A DNA stretch of 64,000 nucleotides from Streptomyces albus subsp. chlorinus (GTDB lineage: Bacteria; Actinomycetota; Actinomycetes; Streptomycetales; Streptomycetaceae), in contig NZ_VJOK01000001.1 of NCBI RefSeq assembly GCF_013302895.1, forward strand, positions 2,325,329-2,389,328, written 5' to 3'. The translations under genes and the position numbers were made by a program. The notes beneath the pieces are model-generated. The model did not search any database and was not told the origin of the DNA. It saw only the letters and a program-made list of their open reading frames with translations. Below, in pieces: positions 18,557 to 29,169 of this stretch; positions within the stretch are counted from its first letter, which is position 1; each line of letters begins with the position of its first letter.

Positions 18557-19360
18557 TCAGGGCAGGTAGTACATCGGGTTCGGCAGTTTGACCTTGCGGG
18601 CGGCGTGGCCGCCCGAAAGGTCGCTGTACTGGTCGCCGAAGTTGGCGAGGATGTCGTACCCCTGGTCCTCGATGTGCGCCCGCGTGCCCGACTTGTACTC
18701 GACCGTGGTGCAGTCGCCGCCGCAGTCGAGGTAGGCGGGCGGGTTCTTCTCGTCCTTCAGGAAGAAGTGCTTCTTGTCGACGGGGATGTCGTAGCCGGCC
18801 TTCTTGAGGTTCCGCACGCTCCAGTCGCGCTGGTACTCCTTGCGGCCCGTCACCAGGAAGACCGTGACGCCCTTCCCGTGCGCCCAGTTGACCAGCTTGC
18901 GCATGCCGAAGACGGGGTCCATGTTCTCGGTGCGCAGGTACGCGTCCTGGGCCTGCGGGGTGAAGTGGTAGCCCACGCGCCGCTCGAAGTTGTAGGTGAG
19001 CAGCGTGGTGTCGTCCACGTCCAGCACGATGGCGGGCCTGTCGCGGTCGCGGCCCGCGCTCCGGCCGTGGCGGCGGGCGTCCAGGTCCCGCTCCAGGTCC
19101 TTGCGGGCCTTGGCCGCGATGCCGCGCGTCTGCTTGGCGTAGTTGCTGTGCGGGGAGGCGTAGTGCTCGCCGTCCTCGGTCTCGATGTCGCCGTAGTAGG
19201 CCTCGATCTTCGTCTTCACCTGGTCGAGGTTGGGGATCTCCTTGTCGCTCCTGGGCACCGCGTGCTCGGCGGTGGCCTGGCCGACCCCGAAGAGGGCCGC
19301 GCCCGCGACGGCGGCGACGGCGGCCAGGGACAGGGCGGAACGCACAGGACGGCGGGACAT
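18557..19360 (-). CDS. Secreted HAD-superfamily acid phosphatase (class B-like)
   Basis: This 267-aa phosphatase has a Sec-type signal peptide (cleavage near residue 31 after GQATA). The HAD motif I DVDDT has its nucleophile at D114 and acid/base at D116. Motif II is in FLVTGR, and motif III/IV in the NFGDQYSDLSGG region. It belongs to the plant-VSP/bacterial class B acid-phosphatase family and likely releases phosphate from organic esters outside the membrane. It is convergent with the emfourin gene, 27 bp away. No PHO box was recognised. Confidence 0.88.
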   Translation of the reverse strand: MSRRPVRSALSLAAVAAVAGAALFGVGQATAEHAVPRSDKEIPNLDQVKTKIEAYYGDIETEDGEHYASPHSNYAKQTRGIAAKARKDLERDLDARRHGRSAGRDRDRPAIVLDVDDTTLLTYNFERRVGYHFTPQAQDAYLRTENMDPVFGMRKLVNWAHGKGVTVFLVTGRKEYQRDWSVRNLKKAGYDIPVDKKHFFLKDEKNPPAYLDCGGDCTTVEYKSGTRAHIEDQGYDILANFGDQYSDLSGGHAARKVKLPNPMYYLP

Positions 19361-19743
19361 ACGCGGCTCCTCGTGGGGACACGGCGGGGGAAGATCCCCG
19401 GGAAGGTAGCAGTGCGCCAGGCCCCCGATCTACGCGCGGAGATTCAACGATGGGCAAAAACCCGTCCCCGAACCCCCGCCGGGGGCGCCCGGATCACCCC
19501 CGTACGCCCCCCGGCGGCCACCGGACCCCAGGGGCGGCCGGCCCCGACAGCCCCCTGCCCGCCCGTCCCACCGGCCGCCCCGGCCGCCGGACACCGCGGG
19601 GTCGCCCGGGGGAGGGAGAAACCGGACGTCACGGGGCACCGGCGCCCCGGCCGCAGGGACTATGGTCGGTGGCACCGCACCGGGGAACCCGGCACGGGAA
19701 GGCCGGGGACAGGCACGTCGACGGGGAAGGCACGGTCAGCACG
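19361..19743. other. 383-bp gap with the pfkB-family promoter
   Basis: The gap holds the divergent promoters of the phosphatase and kinase genes. A TATGGT -10-like box at 19661-19666 puts the kinase transcript start near 19673. The rest is GC-rich with short inverted repeats (CCCCCGCCGGGGG near 19476). The kinase frame is open through most of it, but nothing resembles kinase sequence. Confidence 0.5.
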
Positions 19744-21057
19744 GTGAGCACGCGCAGGAGCCCCCAGTCCGGTCCGCCCACGCCCGGCCGGCCGCCGATG
19801 CCCGGCCAGTCGGGGCGCGGCCCAGGCCACACCCACCCGGCGGCGCACCCCGCCCCCCGCCCGCACGCGCTCCAGACACCGCGCGCCGCCCTCTCACGCC
19901 CCCTCTTCGACCCGCTCGCCGCCGTACGGGAACCGGGCGGCCCCCGCTACGACGTGTATCTGACCGGGACCGTCTTCCTCGACATCATCTTCACCGGCCT
20001 CGACTCCGCCCCCGTGCGCGGCACCGAGTCCTGGGCCCGCGGCATGGGCTCCTCCCCCGGCGGCATCGCCAACATGGCCACCGCGCTGGCCCGCCTGGGG
20101 CTGCGCACCTCGCTCGCGGCGGCCTTCGGCGACGACATGTACGGCGACTACTGCCGCGAGGAGCTGGAGGCGGGCGAGGGCATCGACCTGTCCCTCTCCC
20201 ACACCGTCCCCGGCTGGCACTCGCCGGTCACGGTCTCGATGGCGTACGAGGGCGAGCGGACGATGATCTCCCACGGCCACGAGGCGCCGCCCAAGGCGCG
20301 GTCTGCCCCCGGCGGTACGGCCGCAGGCGGTACCGCCGGCCCCGGCGCGCCGGGCGGCGCCGGCGAGGCCGCCGACGCGGCCTTCGACCCCGACGCGCCC
20401 GAGTGCCCGCCGCCCGCCACCGCGTGCGTCTCCTCGCTGGTGCCCGGACGGCCCCAGGAGTGGATCGCGACGGCCGCCGGGCGCGGCAGCCGCGTCTTCG
20501 CCGACGTCGGCTGGGACGAGACGGGCCGCTGGGACCTGGCGGCGCTGGCCGAACTGCCGCACTGCGAGGCGTTCCTCCCCAACGCCGTCGAGGCCATGCG
20601 CTACACCCGCACCGACTGCCCCCGCACCGCGGCGCACGCCCTCGCCGAGCACGTGCCGCTGGCGGTGGTCACCCTGGGAGCGGAGGGGGCGTACGCCGTG
20701 GACGCGCGCACCGGGGAGACGGCCGACGTGCCCGGTATCGCCGTCGAGGCGCTGGACACCACCGGCGCGGGTGACGTCTTCGTCGCCGGGTTCGTCACCG
20801 GCAGCCTGGCCGGGTGGCCCCTCCCCGACCGCCTCGCCTTCGCGGGGCTGACCGCCGCCCTGTCCGTCCAGGAGTTCGGCGGCTCCCTCTCCGCACCCGG
20901 CTGGCCCGAGATCGCCGCCTGGTGGCGCACGACCGGCTCCCAGGACCCCGGCTACGCCCGGTACGCCTTCCTGCGGCGCATCCTCACGGACTGCGCGTCC
21001 TCGGTGCCTGCGCGAAGGGCGGTGCCCACGCTGGGCTTCCGCCCGCCCGAGGGCTGA
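19744..21057 (+). CDS. PfkB-family carbohydrate/nucleoside kinase
   Basis: This ribokinase-fold kinase phosphorylates a sugar or nucleoside. Substrate-binding GSSPGGIANMATALARLG lies in the first third, and the anion-hole/catalytic signature DTTGAGDVFVAGFVTG near the C-terminus includes the catalytic Asp. The first about 60 residues are Pro/Arg-rich and probably not part of the fold. A Gly/Ala-rich insertion near the middle (residues about 185-215) also looks like linker. The start is uncertain: GTG 19744 and ATG 19798 are both possible. The substrate cannot be told from the sequence. Confidence 0.82.
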   Translation: MSTRRSPQSGPPTPGRPPMPGQSGRGPGHTHPAAHPAPRPHALQTPRAALSRPLFDPLAAVREPGGPRYDVYLTGTVFLDIIFTGLDSAPVRGTESWARGMGSSPGGIANMATALARLGLRTSLAAAFGDDMYGDYCREELEAGEGIDLSLSHTVPGWHSPVTVSMAYEGERTMISHGHEAPPKARSAPGGTAAGGTAGPGAPGGAGEAADAAFDPDAPECPPPATACVSSLVPGRPQEWIATAAGRGSRVFADVGWDETGRWDLAALAELPHCEAFLPNAVEAMRYTRTDCPRTAAHALAEHVPLAVVTLGAEGAYAVDARTGETADVPGIAVEALDTTGAGDVFVAGFVTGSLAGWPLPDRLAFAGLTAALSVQEFGGSLSAPGWPEIAAWWRTTGSQDPGYARYAFLRRILTDCASSVPARRAVPTLGFRPPEG

Positions 21058-21264
21058 CGTCCGCGAGGGCGGCTGCCGGGCGGTCCCGGCGGCGGAATGC
21101 GGCGGGCGGAGTGCGGCGGGCAGGTCCCGGCGGGCGGACAGCGCCACATCGGAGAGTCATCGGGCGGTAACTTTCTGTAGAGAGATGTGTGCGACCGCGG
21201 GCCCCATGGACCCGCGGCGGGCCCGTCTCGCTGTGCTCCGCCTGTTTCCTCGAAGGGACGCGTC

Positions 21265-22131
21265 ATGCGCTACGGACACGCGCTGCGGGAAGAGGTGCGC
21301 TCCCCCGGCACCACTCCGCTCATCGGGATCTACGACATGTACTCGGCGTCCCTGGCCGCCCGGCACTACGACGGCTTCTTCGTCTCCGGGTTCGGCTTCG
21401 CCGCCTCGTACTACGGGCTCCCCGACATCGGCTTCATCGCCTGGCCGGACATGGTGGCGTTCGCGGAGCGGCTGCGGCTGGCCTTCCCCTCCCACCACCT
21501 GCTGGTCGACATCGACGACGGCTACGTGGACCCCGAGGTCGCCTGCCATGTCGTGCGGCGGCTGGAGCTGTCCGGGGCCTCGGGGGTCGTCCTGGAGGAC
21601 CAGAAGCGCCCGCGCCGGTGCGGCCACGCCGAGGGCAAGCTGGTGCTCCCGCTGGAGGAGTACCTGGAGAAGCTGCAACTGGTCCTCGACACCAGGCGGG
21701 ACCTGGTGGTCGTGGCACGCACCGACGCCACCGAGGAGGCGGAGATCCTGCGCCGGGCGCGGGCGCTGGCCGAGACGGACGCGGACATCGTCCTCGTCGA
21801 CGGGGTGCGCAGCGCCGAGTGGATCTCCCGCATCCGGAAGGTCATCGGCGACAAGCCCCTGCTGTTCAACCAGATCGCGGGCGGCAGGTCGCCGCGGCTG
21901 TCGCTGAGCGAACTGCGGGACCTCACCTGCCAGGTGGCGATCTACAGCACACCCTGCCTGTTCGCGGCGCACAGCGCCATCGAGGCCGCGCTGCGCGAAC
22001 TGAAGGCCTCCGACGGCCGGCTGCCCGACGCCGGCGCCCCCGGGGCGGTCGGCGTCCGGGCCGCCACCGAACTGCTGGAGAAGAACATCAGCAGGCACCA
22101 CTCGCGCCCCGCGCAGCCCGCCTCCCTCTGA
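21265..22131 (+). CDS. PEP mutase / isocitrate lyase superfamily protein
   Basis: This 288-aa TIM-barrel protein has the family pattern LIGIYDMYSASLA, LLVDIDDGYVDPEVA, VVLEDQKRPRRCGH and VVVARTDA. The EDQ...RCGH loop is shared with 2-methylisocitrate lyase and phosphonopyruvate-processing enzymes. The usual catalytic KKCGH/KRCGH loop reads RRCGH here. C-C or C-P bond lyase or mutase activity is inferred; the substrate is unknown. ATG 21265 has GAAGGGA upstream. The 207-bp gap before it holds GCGGCGGGCGGA-type repeats and a CCGCGGG/CCCGCGG hairpin at 21195-21217. Confidence 0.82.
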   Translation: MRYGHALREEVRSPGTTPLIGIYDMYSASLAARHYDGFFVSGFGFAASYYGLPDIGFIAWPDMVAFAERLRLAFPSHHLLVDIDDGYVDPEVACHVVRRLELSGASGVVLEDQKRPRRCGHAEGKLVLPLEEYLEKLQLVLDTRRDLVVVARTDATEEAEILRRARALAETDADIVLVDGVRSAEWISRIRKVIGDKPLLFNQIAGGRSPRLSLSELRDLTCQVAIYSTPCLFAAHSAIEAALRELKASDGRLPDAGAPGAVGVRAATELLEKNISRHHSRPAQPASL

Positions 22132-22149
22132 GCACGCCGCTGCCGCCGC

Positions 22150-22692
22150 CTACCAGCCGGACCGGCCGGGGTGAGAGGCGGCCGCCCGCCGCCGGGTGCC
22201 CAGGACCTCCGTCCACCAGGGGCCGCCGCGGCCGGCGACCACGCCGATGCCCGTCTCGCGGTAGGAGCAGTCGAGGATGTTCCGGCGGTGCCCGGGGCTG
22301 GCCATCCACCTCGCCACCACGGCACGGGCCGTGCGGTGGCCGCGCGCGATGTTCTCGGCGACGAGTCCGCCCCGGTAACCCAGCGCGGCGGCGCGGGTGG
22401 TGGGACGCCTCCGCTCCCCGGGGCCGGAGTGGGTGAGGGTGCGGGTGCGGGCCATGTAGGCGCTGTGCCGTTGGGCCGCCCGTTCGAGCGCGGGGTGCGG
22501 GCGCAGTTCCGGGCAGCCGGCCATGGCGCGGTGCCGGTTGACGAGGGCGACGACGGTCGCGGTGGCCCTGTCGGGGTCGAGCCGGGCGGAGGCCGACGCC
22601 TGCGGCGGCGTCGTCCCGCACAGTCCGGCGACCGCGAGCACGGCGGCCAGGACCTTCCATCGGTGCGGTCTCCTGCGCGGGGGAACGGACAT
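22150..22692 (-). CDS. Secreted CAP-domain (SCP/PR-1) protein
   Basis: This 180-aa exported protein has an Arg-rich N-region and hydrophobic core (VLAAVLAVAGLCG) as signal peptide. A CAP domain follows, with VVALVNRHRAMAGCPELRPH, HSAYMA, and the conserved VVARWMASPGHRRNILD then GIGVV. Streptomyces CAP proteins are usually extracellular and of unknown activity. ATG 22692 gives a proper signal peptide; the longer frame upstream does not. It is convergent with the preceding gene. Confidence 0.85.
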   Translation of the reverse strand: MSVPPRRRPHRWKVLAAVLAVAGLCGTTPPQASASARLDPDRATATVVALVNRHRAMAGCPELRPHPALERAAQRHSAYMARTRTLTHSGPGERRRPTTRAAALGYRGGLVAENIARGHRTARAVVARWMASPGHRRNILDCSYRETGIGVVAGRGGPWWTEVLGTRRRAAASHPGRSGW

Positions 22693-23112
22693 GGGCGGCC
22701 TGCCTTTCGTACCGGAGTGGATGTCCCGCCGGGGTCGGTGTCCTGCCCGGGGGCGATGTCCTGCCCGGGTGGGTGTCCTACGGGGGCTGTGCGGGAGCGG
22801 GCCGGGAGCCCTGCGGGCGGCGGCCCCGGTGCCACGATGCCGCCGCCGCGCGCCGCGGCCGGCCGGCCGCACGGCACGTCAGCGCGCTCGCACGCGAATG
22901 GCGACGGTGAATTCACCGCAACAGAGGCGCGGCCGGCCGGTGAGGTGCGCGTTCGCCGCGGCACCCGGGTGGTCACGCTCCGCTGCGGTGGTGCGGGCGC
23001 CGGTGCCCGCCCGGTGCGGAAACCCGGTGAGCGGTGTCAGGCCCGCGTCGTACCCTGGGACCCGTAGAGAACGACGGCGCAGAGGGAGATGAGCAGGCCC
23101 CAGAGGCCGCCC
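22693..23112. other. 420-bp divergent promoter region before phoH
   Basis: Near the CAP gene there is a GTGTCCTGCCCGGG-type motif in three degenerate copies (about 22738-22790). Near phoH, TACCCT at 23051-23056 is a probable -10 box, putting the phoH start about 50 bp upstream of its ATG. The middle is GC-rich with the palindromic GGCCGGCCGG. No gene was recognised. Confidence 0.5.
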
Positions 23113-24177
<1,065 letters not shown>

Positions 24178-24188
24178 CCGCCCGCACC

Positions 24189-24689
24189 ATGTCGATCGAC
24201 GTCAACAACGAGTCCGGTCACCAGGTGGACGAGCAGGCGCTGCTCGACATCGCCCGCTACGCCCTGGCCCGGATGCGCATCCACCCGCTCTCGGAGCTGT
24301 CGGTGATCTGCGTCGACGCCCAGACCATCGAGCAGCTCCACAAGCAGTGGATGGACCTGCCGGGGCCCACCGATGTGATGTCCTTCCCGATGGACGAGCT
24401 GCGCCCGCCCTCCCGGGACGAGGAGGAGCCCCCGCAGGGGCTGCTGGGGGACATCGTGCTGTGCCCCGAGGTGGCCGCCAAGCAGGGCGAGCAGGCGCCG
24501 ACCGGGCACTCCATGGACGAGGAGCTGCAACTGCTCACCGTCCACGGGGTGCTGCACCTGCTGGGCTACGACCACGAGGAGCCGGGTGAGCGGACCGAGA
24601 TGTTCGGTCTGCAGGCCGCGATCGTCGACGGCTGGCGCGCCGAGCGCGGCCTGACCGGGCCGTCCCCCGCGCCCACCACGACCTCGTGA
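24189..24689 (+). CDS. ybeY: Endoribonuclease YbeY (16S rRNA maturation)
   Basis: This 166-aa single-strand endoribonuclease helps form the 16S rRNA 3' end and takes part in ribosome quality control. The zinc site [11 protein letters not shown] (H3xH5xH pattern) is intact, and [12 protein letters not shown] is the conserved N-terminal block. It starts 11 bp after phoH. Its stop overlaps the next start (GTGA), indicating an operon. The C-terminal Pro/Thr tail is typical of actinobacterial copies. Confidence 0.95.
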   Translation: MSIDVNNESGHQVDEQALLDIARYALARMRIHPLSELSVICVDAQTIEQLHKQWMDLPGPTDVMSFPMDELRPPSRDEEEPPQGLLGDIVLCPEVAAKQGEQAPTGHSMDEELQLLTVHGVLHLLGYDHEEPGERTEMFGLQAAIVDGWRAERGLTGPSPAPTTTS

Positions 24690-26023
24690 GCACGCCCCTT
24701 GTCGCCGCCGTCGTCCTGCTGGTCGTCGTGGCCTGGCTGGCCGCCTGCGCGGAGGCCGGCCTGGCGCGCACGACCAGCTACCGCGCCGAGGAAGCGGTGC
24801 GCCAGGGGCGGCGCGGCAGCGCCAAACTGGCGGCCGTGGCCGCCGATCCGACGCGCTATCTCAACCTGGCCCTGCTGCTGCGGGTGGCCTGCGAGGTGGC
24901 GGCCGGTTCGCTGGTGACGTACGCCTGCCTGCGCGCCGTCGAGGGCACCTGGCAGGCGCTGGCCGTCGCCATAGGGGTGATGGTCTTCGTCTCCTATGTC
25001 GCCATCGGTGTCTCGCCCCGCACCATCGGCCGCCAGCACCCGCTCAACACCGCGACGGCCACCGCCTATGTGCTGGTGCCGCTGGCCCGCATCCTGGGCC
25101 CGGTGCCGCAGCTGCTGATCCTGCTCGGCAACGCGCTCACCCCGGGGAAGGGCTTCCGCAAGGGACCGTTCGCCAGCGAGGCGGAGCTGCGCGCGATGGT
25201 CGACCTCGCGGAGCGGGAGTCGCTGATCGAGGCGGAGGAGCGGAAGATGGTGCACTCCGTCTTCCAGCTCGGGGACCGGCTGGTCCGCGAGGTGATGGTG
25301 CCGCGCACCGACCTGATCACCATCGAGCGGTTCAAGACGATCCGGCAGGGGCTGACGCTGGCGCTGCGCTCGGGTTTCTCGCGGATTCCCGTGGTCGGGG
25401 AGAACGAGGACGACGTCGTCGGCATCGTCTACCTCAAGGATCTGGCGCGGAAGGTGCACATCAGCCGGGACGCGGAATCCGAGCTGGTCTCCACCGCGAT
25501 GCGCCCGGCCACCTTCGTCCCGGACACCAAGAACGCGGGCGATCTGCTGCGGGAGATGCAGAAGGACCGCATCCACGTCTCGGTGGTGATCGACGAGTAC
25601 GGCAGCACGGCCGGGATCGTCACCATCGAGGACATCCTGGAGGAGATCGTCGGCGAGATCGCGGACGAGTACGACCGCGAGCTGCCGCCCGTCGAGGACC
25701 TGGGCGAGGGCCGCTACCGCGTCACCGCGCGCCTGGACATCGCCGACCTCGGCGAGCTGTACGGGCTGACCGGATGGGACGACGAGGACGTCGAGACGGT
25801 CGGCGGTCTGCTGGCCAAGCACCTGGGCCGCGTCCCGATCGCGGGCGCCACCACTGTCGTCGATGTCACCGAGGACCACTCCGACCCCACCCTGACCGGC
25901 CTCCGCCTCACCGCGGAGTCCCCCGCCGGCCGCCGCAACAAGATCGTGACGGTGCTCGTGGAAGCGGTCCGGGAACCCGTGGTGACCGACGGCGAGGAGA
26001 GCACCGCCGTCCGCGAGGGCTGA
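24686..26023 (+). CDS. Hemolysin/CorC family membrane protein (DUF21-CBS)
   Basis: This 445-aa protein has an N-terminal DUF21 membrane domain of three to four helices (residues about 1-150). Two CBS domains follow (about 205-330, including [14 protein letters not shown] and [21 protein letters not shown]), then a C-terminal CorC/HlyC transporter-associated domain. Such proteins (CNNM/MpfA family) are linked to Mg2+ or other ion transport and to CBS binding of adenosyl nucleotides. The GTG start overlaps the ybeY stop. The hemolysin label is historical. Confidence 0.9.
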   Translation: MSTPLVAAVVLLVVVAWLAACAEAGLARTTSYRAEEAVRQGRRGSAKLAAVAADPTRYLNLALLLRVACEVAAGSLVTYACLRAVEGTWQALAVAIGVMVFVSYVAIGVSPRTIGRQHPLNTATATAYVLVPLARILGPVPQLLILLGNALTPGKGFRKGPFASEAELRAMVDLAERESLIEAEERKMVHSVFQLGDRLVREVMVPRTDLITIERFKTIRQGLTLALRSGFSRIPVVGENEDDVVGIVYLKDLARKVHISRDAESELVSTAMRPATFVPDTKNAGDLLREMQKDRIHVSVVIDEYGSTAGIVTIEDILEEIVGEIADEYDRELPPVEDLGEGRYRVTARLDIADLGELYGLTGWDDEDVETVGGLLAKHLGRVPIAGATTVVDVTEDHSDPTLTGLRLTAESPAGRRNKIVTVLVEAVREPVVTDGEESTAVREG

Positions 26024-26062
26024 GGCCCGTCCGGTGTCCTACCCGGCGCCTACGCTGGGGCC

Positions 26063-26425
26063 ATGACGCCGGAGGAGCTGAGGACCCGCTGTCTGGAACA
26101 GAACGGGGCGTGGGAGGACTTCCCCTTCCCCTCGCACCCCGGGCTGTCCGCCTTCAAGGTCGCGGGGAAGATCTTCGCCCTCTGTTCGCTGGACGAGGCC
26201 CCGCTGCGGATCAGCCTCAAGTGCGAGCCGGAGATCGCGGTGCGGCTCCGGGAGGCCCACCCCGCCGTACGCCCCGGCTGGCACCTCAACAAGCGGCACT
26301 GGAACACCGTCACGCTCGACGGCAGCCTGCCGGACCGCCTGGTGCGGGAGATGATCGAGGACTCCTACGACCTGGTGGTGGCCGGGCTGCCCCGCTGGGA
26401 GCGGCTGCGGCTGGGCGCGGGCTGA
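26063..26425 (+). CDS. MmcQ/YjbR-like DNA-binding-fold protein
   Basis: This 120-aa CyaY-like fold protein of the MmcQ/YjbR family has the typical pattern FPFPSHPGLSAFKVAGKIFA, LKCEP, GWHLNKRHWNTV. Its molecular role is unknown. TACGCT at 26051-26056 followed by six bases and the ATG indicates a leaderless transcript, so it is expressed apart from the upstream CBS-protein gene. Confidence 0.85.
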   Translation: MTPEELRTRCLEQNGAWEDFPFPSHPGLSAFKVAGKIFALCSLDEAPLRISLKCEPEIAVRLREAHPAVRPGWHLNKRHWNTVTLDGSLPDRLVREMIEDSYDLVVAGLPRWERLRLGAG

Positions 26426-26442
26426 CCGGCACGTCCGCCGCG

Positions 26443-26531
26443 GGTGGGGCAGGGCCGCTGGTGTGGGCAGTGCTGCTGGTGTGGGCAGGGCCACGGGTGG
26501 GGCAGGACCGCGAGAGGGCAGGACCGCGACA
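26443..26531. repeat. 17/18-bp tandem repeats
   Basis: Five imperfect units begin at 26443, 26460, 26478, 26496 and 26514 (type unit GGTGTGGGCAGGGCCACG). They fill part of the 217-bp gap between the MmcQ-like gene and the lipoprotein gene. Confidence 0.65.
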
Positions 26532-26642
26532 GGAGCAGGCCGTGAGAGGGGCGAAGGCTTCACCCGCGCGGGCCGCGCGAGGTTGCGGCGGTCCGCGGGG
26601 CTTGGTGCGGTGGAGGGGCACGACTCCCCGAAAGGCGGCGCC

Positions 26643-27506
26643 ATGTTCCGTCCCGGCTCCCCCTCCCGTCCCGGCCCGACCGGCCTGGCCGGCCTGACCG
26701 CCGCCGTGGCGGTCGCGGCGCTGCTGGCCCTGGCGGGCTGCGGTGACGACGGGGGTGACGCGGGCGGCCCCTCCCCCTCCCCGCCGCCCTCCAAGACCGG
26801 GGCCACGCCCACCGGTTCGCCCTCGAAGCCGCAGGGCCCGCTCAGCGAGCAGCAGGCGCGGGCGGCACTGCTGGTCGAGGGGAACCTGCCCGCCGGGTGG
26901 AGGCACGCGGACCTGGACGACACCACGGCCGCGGGGGACGCGCCCGACGATCTGAGTACCAAGGACCGCAACTGCAAACAGCTCTTCGACGCCCTCGGCG
27001 GCGACGTGGACCGGCACGAGGCGCGGACCGACGCCTCCCGGGACTACCGCAAGGCGGCGGGCGGCCCGTACCTGTCCAGCGAGATCGCCTCCTACGACAG
27101 CGCCGACGGCGACGGCGCCACCCGCGCGCTGAGCACCTTCGTCAGCGTCCGGGAGAGCTGCCGGAGGGTCACGACGCACAACAACGCCGTCACCGTCGAG
27201 TGGACCGTCTCCCCGCTGAAGACCGGGACCGGCGCCGACGCCGAGGGCGCCCGGTTGCGGGGCACGGCCCGGGGCGGCCCGGCGGACGGGAAGCGGCTGA
27301 CGCTCGACCTGGTCCTCTCCCGGGTGAAGCAGTCCACGACCGGGCTGGCCCTGCTGTCCGCCGGCCAGGGGGACACGCGCTTGACAGCCGGTGCCGCGAA
27401 GGCGGCGGCCGACCGCCTCAAGGCGGTTGCCGCCGGGCGGACGCCCGCTCCGACAGTGCCGCCGGAGCAGGACGACCAGGGCGACCAGGGCGGCGGACAC
27501 CGCTAG
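26643..27506 (+). CDS. Putative lipoprotein of unknown function
   Basis: This 287-aa exported protein has a signal peptide with lipobox LAGC followed by a Gly/Asp/Ser/Pro-rich linker of about 40 residues. A soluble domain (about 65-270) follows, with two cysteines (NCKQLF and RESCRR) that may form a disulphide. I recognise no named family; the layout resembles Streptomyces sensor-domain-like lipoproteins. The C-terminus is Gln/Asp/Gly-rich. The gene stands alone, convergent with the MFS exporter gene. Confidence 0.8.
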   Translation: MFRPGSPSRPGPTGLAGLTAAVAVAALLALAGCGDDGGDAGGPSPSPPPSKTGATPTGSPSKPQGPLSEQQARAALLVEGNLPAGWRHADLDDTTAAGDAPDDLSTKDRNCKQLFDALGGDVDRHEARTDASRDYRKAAGGPYLSSEIASYDSADGDGATRALSTFVSVRESCRRVTTHNNAVTVEWTVSPLKTGTGADAEGARLRGTARGGPADGKRLTLDLVLSRVKQSTTGLALLSAGQGDTRLTAGAAKAAADRLKAVAAGRTPAPTVPPEQDDQGDQGGGHR

Positions 27507-27575
27507 CGCCTCGCGTCCGGCGGCCGGCCGGCCCCGGCGCCCCCGCCGAGCCGGCCGGTCCGGGGCGGCGGGCCT

Positions 27576-29084
27576 TCAGGACGCCCGTCCCCGGGAGGCG
27601 GCCGGCCGGCGTCCCACGGTGAGCGCCACCAGGGCGCCGACGGCCAGCAGGGCGAGGGCGTCCGCGCCGATGCCCAGCTTGATGCCGCCCAGGGTGGCCG
27701 CCGCCGGCGAGGTGCCGTCGGCGCGCAGGGCACCGGCCCAGCCGACGGACAGGGCGCTCAGCAGCGGGATGCCCAGTGCCAGGCCCAGCTGCATCGCGCT
27801 GGTGACCAGCGAGGTGGCGCGGCCCTGCTCGGCGTCGTCGAGGCCGGAGGTGGCGGTCACCCCGTAGGTGACGACCGCGACCAGGTGCAGGGCGCTGGCC
27901 AGCGAGACGGCGACCACGACCAGCCACAGCCCGGAGCGGGTGCCCAGGCCCAGCAGTCCGGCGGTCAGCACGCCCTGTCCGACCAGGGCGAGGGCGAGGG
28001 TGCGGGGCGCGCCGATGCGGCGGGCCAGCCGGGGGGCGAGGGCGCCGCCCGCGATGGAGGCGAGGCCCTGCACGCCGAAGACGAGCCCGGAGACCAGCGC
28101 GGAGACGCCCAGCAGATCCTGGAGGTAGAGGGTCATCAGGAAGACGACGGCGGTCATCATGGAGACGGTGGCCAGTCCGCCCAGGTTGCCGAAGGCGACG
28201 GTGGGGCGGCGCAGCATCCACAGCGGCAGCAGCGGCTCGGCGCTGCGGGCCTCCACGCGGACGAAGACGCCGAGCAGCACCAGCCCGGCCACGAGCGCGG
28301 CCACGACGTCCGGCCGGGTGAAGCCCTCCTCGGCCGCGGTGGACAACGCGTAGACAATGCCGAACAGGCCGCCGGTGACCGTCAGCGCGCCGGGCACGTC
28401 GAGCCGGGTGCGCGCGCCCCTGCTCTCGGTCAGCAGCCGGGGCGCCAGGATCAGCACGAGGCCACCGCCGACGCCGAGCAGACCCATGGTGGAGCGCCAG
28501 CCGAGGGTGTCGGTCAGGACGCCGCCGACGACCATGCCGACGGTGAAGCCGAGCGCCATCAGGGAGCCGTTGATGCTCAGCGCCTTGGTGCGCTTGGGCC
28601 CCTCGGGGAACGAGGTGGTGATCAGCGCCATGCCGGTAGGCACCAGTGCGGCGGCGCCCAGGCCCTGGAGGGCGCGGCCGCCCAGGAAGAGGGGCGCGTT
28701 GGGCGCCACGGCGGCCAGGACGGAGGCGGCGGTGAAGACGGCCAGGCCCGTCAGGAAGGTGCGGCGGCGGCCGAGCTGGTCGCCGAGGCGGCCGAAGAGC
28801 AGCAGGAAGCTGCCGGTGGGCAGGGCGAACGCGGTCACCGCCCACTGCAGTCCGGCCTCACCCAGCCCCAGGTCGGGGCCGAGGACGGGGAGGGCGACGT
28901 TGAGGACGGAGAAGTCGAGCGCGACCAGGAACTGGGAGGCGCACAGCGTCACCAGGACGAGGATCTCACGCGGGGTGAACCGGTGGGAGGCGGGCGGCTG
29001 TTGGCCGGACGCCGGTGCGGGACGGTCGGGCTGGGAGACCGGGGCGGGGCCGGTGGTCTCCGGTACGGAAGCGGTGGTTGGCAT
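27576..29084 (-). CDS. DHA2-type MFS multidrug exporter (14 helices)
   Basis: This 502-aa proton antiporter of the DHA2 family begins with a Pro/Thr-rich cytoplasmic tail, then TM1 containing LDFSVLNVALP, a motif diagnostic of this family. The loop 2-3 motif GRLGDQLGRRRTFL is also present. It likely exports a hydrophobic drug or metabolite. It is divergent from an XRE/MmyB-type regulator with an 85-bp spacer containing a perfect-arm inverted repeat, so it is probably controlled by that regulator. ATG 29084 is the start. Confidence 0.9.
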   Translation of the reverse strand: MPTTASVPETTGPAPVSQPDRPAPASGQQPPASHRFTPREILVLVTLCASQFLVALDFSVLNVALPVLGPDLGLGEAGLQWAVTAFALPTGSFLLLFGRLGDQLGRRRTFLTGLAVFTAASVLAAVAPNAPLFLGGRALQGLGAAALVPTGMALITTSFPEGPKRTKALSINGSLMALGFTVGMVVGGVLTDTLGWRSTMGLLGVGGGLVLILAPRLLTESRGARTRLDVPGALTVTGGLFGIVYALSTAAEEGFTRPDVVAALVAGLVLLGVFVRVEARSAEPLLPLWMLRRPTVAFGNLGGLATVSMMTAVVFLMTLYLQDLLGVSALVSGLVFGVQGLASIAGGALAPRLARRIGAPRTLALALVGQGVLTAGLLGLGTRSGLWLVVVAVSLASALHLVAVVTYGVTATSGLDDAEQGRATSLVTSAMQLGLALGIPLLSALSVGWAGALRADGTSPAAATLGGIKLGIGADALALLAVGALVALTVGRRPAASRGRAS

Positions 29085-29132
29085 ACCGGTCAGCCTGCTG
29101 GTGCGGAACAGACCGTGGGGAGCTGCTGTTTA

Positions 29133-29152
29133 TGGTGGTGCCCGCACCACCA
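29133..29152. promoter_or_regulatory. Inverted repeat between exporter and regulator
   Basis: TGGTGGTGC, two bases, GCACCACCA lies midway between the divergent MFS exporter and the HTH regulator. It is the probable operator for the regulator. Confidence 0.65.
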
Positions 29153-29169
29153 GCCAGGGAGGGGATCAG